From an uncultured Exiguobacterium sp. (GTDB lineage Bacteria > Bacillota > Bacilli > Exiguobacteriales > Exiguobacteriaceae), in the NCBI GenBank assembly GCA_913775715.1, contig CAJYMC010000001.1, positions 237,526 through 301,525 of the forward strand: a stretch of DNA of 64,000 nt. The letters are read 5' to 3'. Position 1 is the stretch's first letter. The number at the start of each line of letters is the position of its first letter. Below, piece by piece: positions 60,925 to 64,000 of this stretch. Position numbers and translations under genes: made by a program. Below the pieces are notes generated by a model. The model had not been told where the DNA came from, made no database searches, and saw nothing but the letters and a program-made list of their open reading frames with translations.

Positions 60925-61071
60925 ATCCCGATCGGTCTGTTTGTCCGTCCAATCACTTGGACGATTTCAGAACGATTTACGGTATGGACCTGGTACCGGG
61001 AGGCATCCGCCGAATGATTCGATAAACCTCCACCTCGTCAGCTTTCATCCTCCGAAGAAAGCCCTGGCGCT
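60925..61071 (-). ncRNA. glmS ribozyme (GlcN6P-activated)
   Basis: On the minus strand from 61070: GCGCCAGGGC..., GACGAGGTGGAGGTTTATCGAA and TTCGGCGGATGCCTCCCGG appear in the order and spacing of the glmS catalytic RNA, followed by ACCGTAAAT and a CGTCCAA-gtga-TTGGACG hairpin. The expected self-cleavage is between the base at 61071 (A) and G at 61070. The 3' boundary is approximate. Glucosamine-6-phosphate would trigger cleavage and lower glmS mRNA. Confidence 0.93.
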
Positions 61072-61111
61072 TTGTTAGTTCCGTCTGACTCCGTTTCTGT
61101 CCGACTTCACC

Positions 61112-61140
61112 ATCATACGAACTTTACTTTGAAAAAGCAA
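61112..61140 (-). promoter_or_regulatory. Sigma-A promoter of glmS
   Basis: Minus-strand TTGCTT (61140-61135), 17 bases, TATGAT (61117-61112). Transcription would start about 35 bases before the ribozyme cleavage site. Confidence 0.75.
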
Positions 61141-61239
61141 GAAAGGTAACGTAGTTGTAACTATTCCCGATATTTCACTAATCAATACGTATAATCCCTA
61201 TTTTTTGTAAAAATCTCAAGCTGTTTTTCTAAAATAATT

Positions 61240-61273
61240 GTAAAAAAAAGAAGCAGAGCATCGCTCTGCTTCG
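61240..61273 (-). terminator. Terminator of the cdaA-cdaR-glmM operon
   Basis: GAAGCAGAGC-gat-GCTCTGCTTC followed by eight T on the minus strand, seven bases after the glmM stop. Confidence 0.95.
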
Positions 61274-61279
61274 GGCTGT

Positions 61280-62635
61280 TTAATTTTCTTGTAACGCATA
61301 GTTTTCACGAACGACATTCGCGATCCGCTCAACATATGCATCACACGCTTCTTGTGTCGGAGCTTCTGCCATGACACGAACGAGTGGCTCTGTTCCTGAC
61401 GCACGAACGAGGATCCGTCCGTTGCCCGCCATTTCCGCTTCGACTTCCGCAATGATTGCTTGCACGGCAGGACCGCTCATTGCACCATTTTTATCTGAGA
61501 CACGGATGTTGACGAGGCGTTGTGGGAAGATCGGCATCTCAGCTGCGAGTTCCGATAATTTCTTCCCTGTCGCTTTCATGATTTGCAACAACTGGACGCC
61601 TGACAACATGCCGTCCCCTGTCGTTGAGTAGTCCATGAAGATGATGTGTCCCGACTGTTCGCCTCCGAGCGTATAGTCGTTCTTACGCATCTCTTCGACG
61701 ACATAACGGTCACCGACTGCTGTCTGAAGTGCCGTCATTCCGTTTTCTTTGACGGTTTTATGGAAACCAAGGTTACTCATGACCGTCGCAACAATCGTGT
61801 TGTCTTTTAGACGACCAAGTTCGTTCAAGTATTTTCCGCAGATGAACATGATTTTATCACCATCGACGATATCGCCGTTCTCATCAACTGCAATCAAACG
61901 ATCGCCGTCGCCATCAAATGACAGACCGACATCTGCACCTTTTTCTTTGACGAAGGCAGCAAGGTGTTCAGGGTGTGTCGAACCGACACCATCATTGATG
62001 TTGAGTCCGTTCGGATTCGTTCCGATCGTCGATACTTCCGCTTCTAAGTCACCGAATAGACGTGGTGCGAGGCTTGACGTCGCTCCGTGTGCACCGTCAA
62101 TCGCGACATGGATGCCTGAGAAATCTTCATCCGATGTCTGACGAAGCATATGCAGATACTTTTGTGCGCCCTCAAAATAATCATGAACGAAGCCGAGTTC
62201 TTTTCCGGCTGGTCGTGGCAATGTATCTTCTGCTTCATCGAGCAATGCTTCGATTTCAAGTTCTGTTGCGTCATCAAGCTTAAAGCCGTCTGATCCGAAG
62301 AACTTGATTCCGTTATCTTCCACTGGATTGTGCGACGCGGAAATCATGACCCCTGCTGTCGCATCCATTGTTTTTGTCAGATACGCGACACCCGGTGTCG
62401 AAATGACACCAAGACGCATGACTTCTGCACCAATCGATAAAAGACCCGCGATAAGTGCGTTCTCAAGCATTTGACCAGAAACACGTGTATCGCGTCCAAT
62501 CAAGACTTTTGGTCGTGTGCTTTCGTGTTTTGTTAATACGTAACCACCTGTTCGACCGAGGCGATACGCCAGTTCCGGTGTCAATTCTACGTTTGCGACG
62601 CCGCGTACGCCGTCAGTTCCAAAATACTTACCCAT
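61280..62635 (-). CDS. glmM: Phosphoglucosamine mutase
   Basis: A 451-residue alpha-D-phosphohexomutase converting glucosamine-6-phosphate to glucosamine-1-phosphate. It has [13 protein letters not shown] at the start, the phosphoserine loop [17 protein letters not shown] near residue 100, the metal loop DGDGDR near 240, the sugar loop GGEQSGHII near 325 and the phosphate loop [12 protein letters not shown] near 410. GAGGAAATAAC precedes ATG 62635. It follows cdaR in the usual order; in B. subtilis GlmM also binds and inhibits CdaA. Confidence 0.97.
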   Translation of the reverse strand: MGKYFGTDGVRGVANVELTPELAYRLGRTGGYVLTKHESTRPKVLIGRDTRVSGQMLENALIAGLLSIGAEVMRLGVISTPGVAYLTKTMDATAGVMISASHNPVEDNGIKFFGSDGFKLDDATELEIEALLDEAEDTLPRPAGKELGFVHDYFEGAQKYLHMLRQTSDEDFSGIHVAIDGAHGATSSLAPRLFGDLEAEVSTIGTNPNGLNINDGVGSTHPEHLAAFVKEKGADVGLSFDGDGDRLIAVDENGDIVDGDKIMFICGKYLNELGRLKDNTIVATVMSNLGFHKTVKENGMTALQTAVGDRYVVEEMRKNDYTLGGEQSGHIIFMDYSTTGDGMLSGVQLLQIMKATGKKLSELAAEMPIFPQRLVNIRVSDKNGAMSGPAVQAIIAEVEAEMAGNGRILVRASGTEPLVRVMAEAPTQEACDAYVERIANVVRENYALQEN

Positions 62636-62664
62636 ATGTTATTTCCTCATTTCACTAATTTGTT

Positions 62665-63951
62665 TTAATTGGTCGGAACGGATGTCCGAGGCACGGCTTT
62701 TAACGTGACATCCATGTTATCCGGGCGCAGGACGTCGAAGGCTTTCGACGTCTGGTAGGAAATCGGCAATCCATGCGTTCCTTCTTTTAATCCTGTCACG
62801 TCGATGACCGCTTTAATATCCGTCGCATCAATCGATGCTAAATCAGATTCTTTCCCACGGACAACGACATCTATCGTTTGGTTATAATCAATCGTATACT
62901 TCGACTCATCAAACCCGTTCAATGTGACCGTTACACCCGGGATCGTTTTCTCTGCTCGATCCTCGACGGTTTCTGTCGTCGATTTCGCGTTTTCCTTTTC
63001 AACGACGATATTGACGGTAACCTGTGTCGGATCCATCGCCGTCGCGTTTTCCGGTTCGACGAGTTTGACGGTTTTTTCGGTCGTCTTCGTCAATCCTTTG
63101 AGCGAGACCGCTTCCGTATCAACGGAACCAATCCGCTCCAATTCTTCTTTTGTCCCATACAGACGAGCTTCCGTCGTGACAGGAACAATCTTGACGACGG
63201 TATACCCTTTTTTGACGTCATCTTTTGTCTTCACATTAATCGGTACTGTCTTACTTTCCTTATAGATCGGTACGGTGATTTCTAATTGTTCCGGCTGATA
63301 AGATGCATTGATCGTATTCCCGTTCGCATCGGTCGCTTTAGCATTGAACGTCTCTTTGAACGTCTCCGCCCGACCGGTAACATCGATCGGTACTTGAATC
63401 GCTGAAATTGCCTGTAGCTTCTCCGCCCCACCCGTAACTTCAACAGTTTGTTGGTTCGGTTGTGCTTCTCCCGCTACATAACCTTCAGCGATTTTGTTTT
63501 TATTGAGTAAGGCAACTTGTACCGGTACTTCTTTCGTAATCTTCTTATCGAGGAATACTTCGATCGTCTGTTGTTTCGGTGTCACCTCGACATCTTTTCC
63601 GAAGCCTGTCGGTGTAACACGGACACGATGATAGCCCGGGTCGAGTCCTTGCAAATCAATCGATAATCCGAAATCTTGTACGAGCCGGAGCATCGTCAAG
63701 CTACTCGAAGGACCTTTAACGGTGACCTCCATCGTATTTGGAATATTATAGGCGACCCATTGCGATTCATCATACTGGACCGTAACCGGTACGTCAAACT
63801 TCGTCGAACCTTGTCCTGCGATCGGTAACAGACTAGCGGCATCACTTTTTCCTGTTGGATTCGAACCTGCGACCATCAAATACAACATGACGGCTAAGGC
63901 AACAGCAACGATGCGTAAGAACCAGCGTTCATTGAACCACTTTTCGAACAT
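62665..63951 (-). CDS. cdaR: CdaR (YbbR), regulator of diadenylate cyclase CdaA
   Basis: A 428-residue membrane-anchored protein. One helix at about residues 11-27 (LRIVAVALAVMLYLMV) is followed by about four extracytoplasmic YbbR repeats (roughly 50-130, 135-215, 220-300, 325-415) of beta-rich pattern such as VPVTVQYDESQWVAYNIPNTMEVTVKGP. It modulates c-di-AMP synthesis by CdaA. Its ATG overlaps the upstream cdaA stop (TAATG). It ends 29 bases before glmM. Confidence 0.94.
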   Translation of the reverse strand: MFEKWFNERWFLRIVAVALAVMLYLMVAGSNPTGKSDAASLLPIAGQGSTKFDVPVTVQYDESQWVAYNIPNTMEVTVKGPSSSLTMLRLVQDFGLSIDLQGLDPGYHRVRVTPTGFGKDVEVTPKQQTIEVFLDKKITKEVPVQVALLNKNKIAEGYVAGEAQPNQQTVEVTGGAEKLQAISAIQVPIDVTGRAETFKETFNAKATDANGNTINASYQPEQLEITVPIYKESKTVPINVKTKDDVKKGYTVVKIVPVTTEARLYGTKEELERIGSVDTEAVSLKGLTKTTEKTVKLVEPENATAMDPTQVTVNIVVEKENAKSTTETVEDRAEKTIPGVTVTLNGFDESKYTIDYNQTIDVVVRGKESDLASIDATDIKAVIDVTGLKEGTHGLPISYQTSKAFDVLRPDNMDVTLKAVPRTSVPTN

Positions 63952-64000
63952 TATTTTTTCGCCCCCATCCAGTTCAAGAAGGAAGTATTCGTCGGCTCGA
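63951..64000 (-). CDS. cdaA: 3' end of the diadenylate cyclase gene
   Basis: Only the last 15 codons are in the window (EPTNTSFLNWMGAKK, then TAA). Identification rests on position: a frame whose stop overlaps the cdaR start in the order cdaA-cdaR-glmM-glmS conserved in Firmicutes. The catalytic domain lies outside the window. Confidence 0.75.
   Translation of the reverse strand, partial: EPTNTSFLNWMGAKK

Overview
The window reads as a chromosomal segment of a low-to-mid GC Firmicute, most likely Exiguobacterium. Three things suggest this: Bacillus-like gene content (glcU-gdh, glpD, cdaA-cdaR-glmM-glmS, cydDC), strong AGGAGG-type ribosome binding sites with frequent TTG/GTG starts, and class-typical RNA regulators (a lysine riboswitch and a glmS ribozyme). 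I read this from gene families and order and did no database comparison. I see no rRNA, tRNA, insertion sequence, prophage or CRISPR array. Almost all of the window is coding, with convergent units separated by strong intrinsic terminators.

Layout. 1-2.9 kb: tail of an unknown gene, then glcU, gdh (glucose uptake and glucose dehydrogenase) and a cation efflux gene, behind a possible sigma-B promoter. 2.9-7.4 kb: secreted thermonuclease, an SDR, a YwdI-like protein, a Gfo/Idh/MocA oxidoreductase and glpD. 7.4-13.7 kb: two amino-acid permeases (the second behind a lysine riboswitch), a DUF2252 protein and an MsrAB fusion. 13.7-21.5 kb: a MarR regulator with a palindromic operator, a membrane diguanylate cyclase, a TetR gene divergent from an emrAB efflux operon, a Fur-box nitroreductase and a Bmr/NorA-type pump. 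21.5-27.3 kb: small genes, then a TetR regulator divergent from a tryptophan-to-anthranilate operon (kynU, permease, kynA, kynB). 27.3-33.7 kb: cydDC without cydAB but with a Rex-like site, divergent from an Rrf2 gene and a SnoaL-like gene; then a YpfJ-type zinc peptidase.

33.9-45.8 kb is the most unusual region, a surface-glycan locus. It encodes a 1481-residue multi-spanning membrane protein, a polyprenyl-phosphomannose-synthase-like GT2 with an N-terminal receiver-like domain, a flippase, a GT4, another GT2, a stand-alone receiver protein whose phospho-acceptor Asp is Glu, and the GDP-mannose genes manC and manA. My inference is that mannose is activated to GDP-mannose, partly passed to a lipid carrier, and used outside the membrane by the giant protein, with receiver domains modulating the process.

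46-59 kb holds single genes and short operons: a peroxiredoxin, a GTPase, acetyltransferases, an operon of two YdcZ-type transporters flanking a Crp/Fnr regulator and followed by a YjjG-type nucleotidase, a PPK2 kinase, an HxlR/QorB pair, an FAD oxidoreductase, a phosphotransferase, a cysteine hydrolase and an esterase. 59-64 kb is the conserved cdaA-cdaR-glmM-glmS block on the minus strand, linking c-di-AMP signalling to amino-sugar synthesis, with a glmS ribozyme in the glmS leader.
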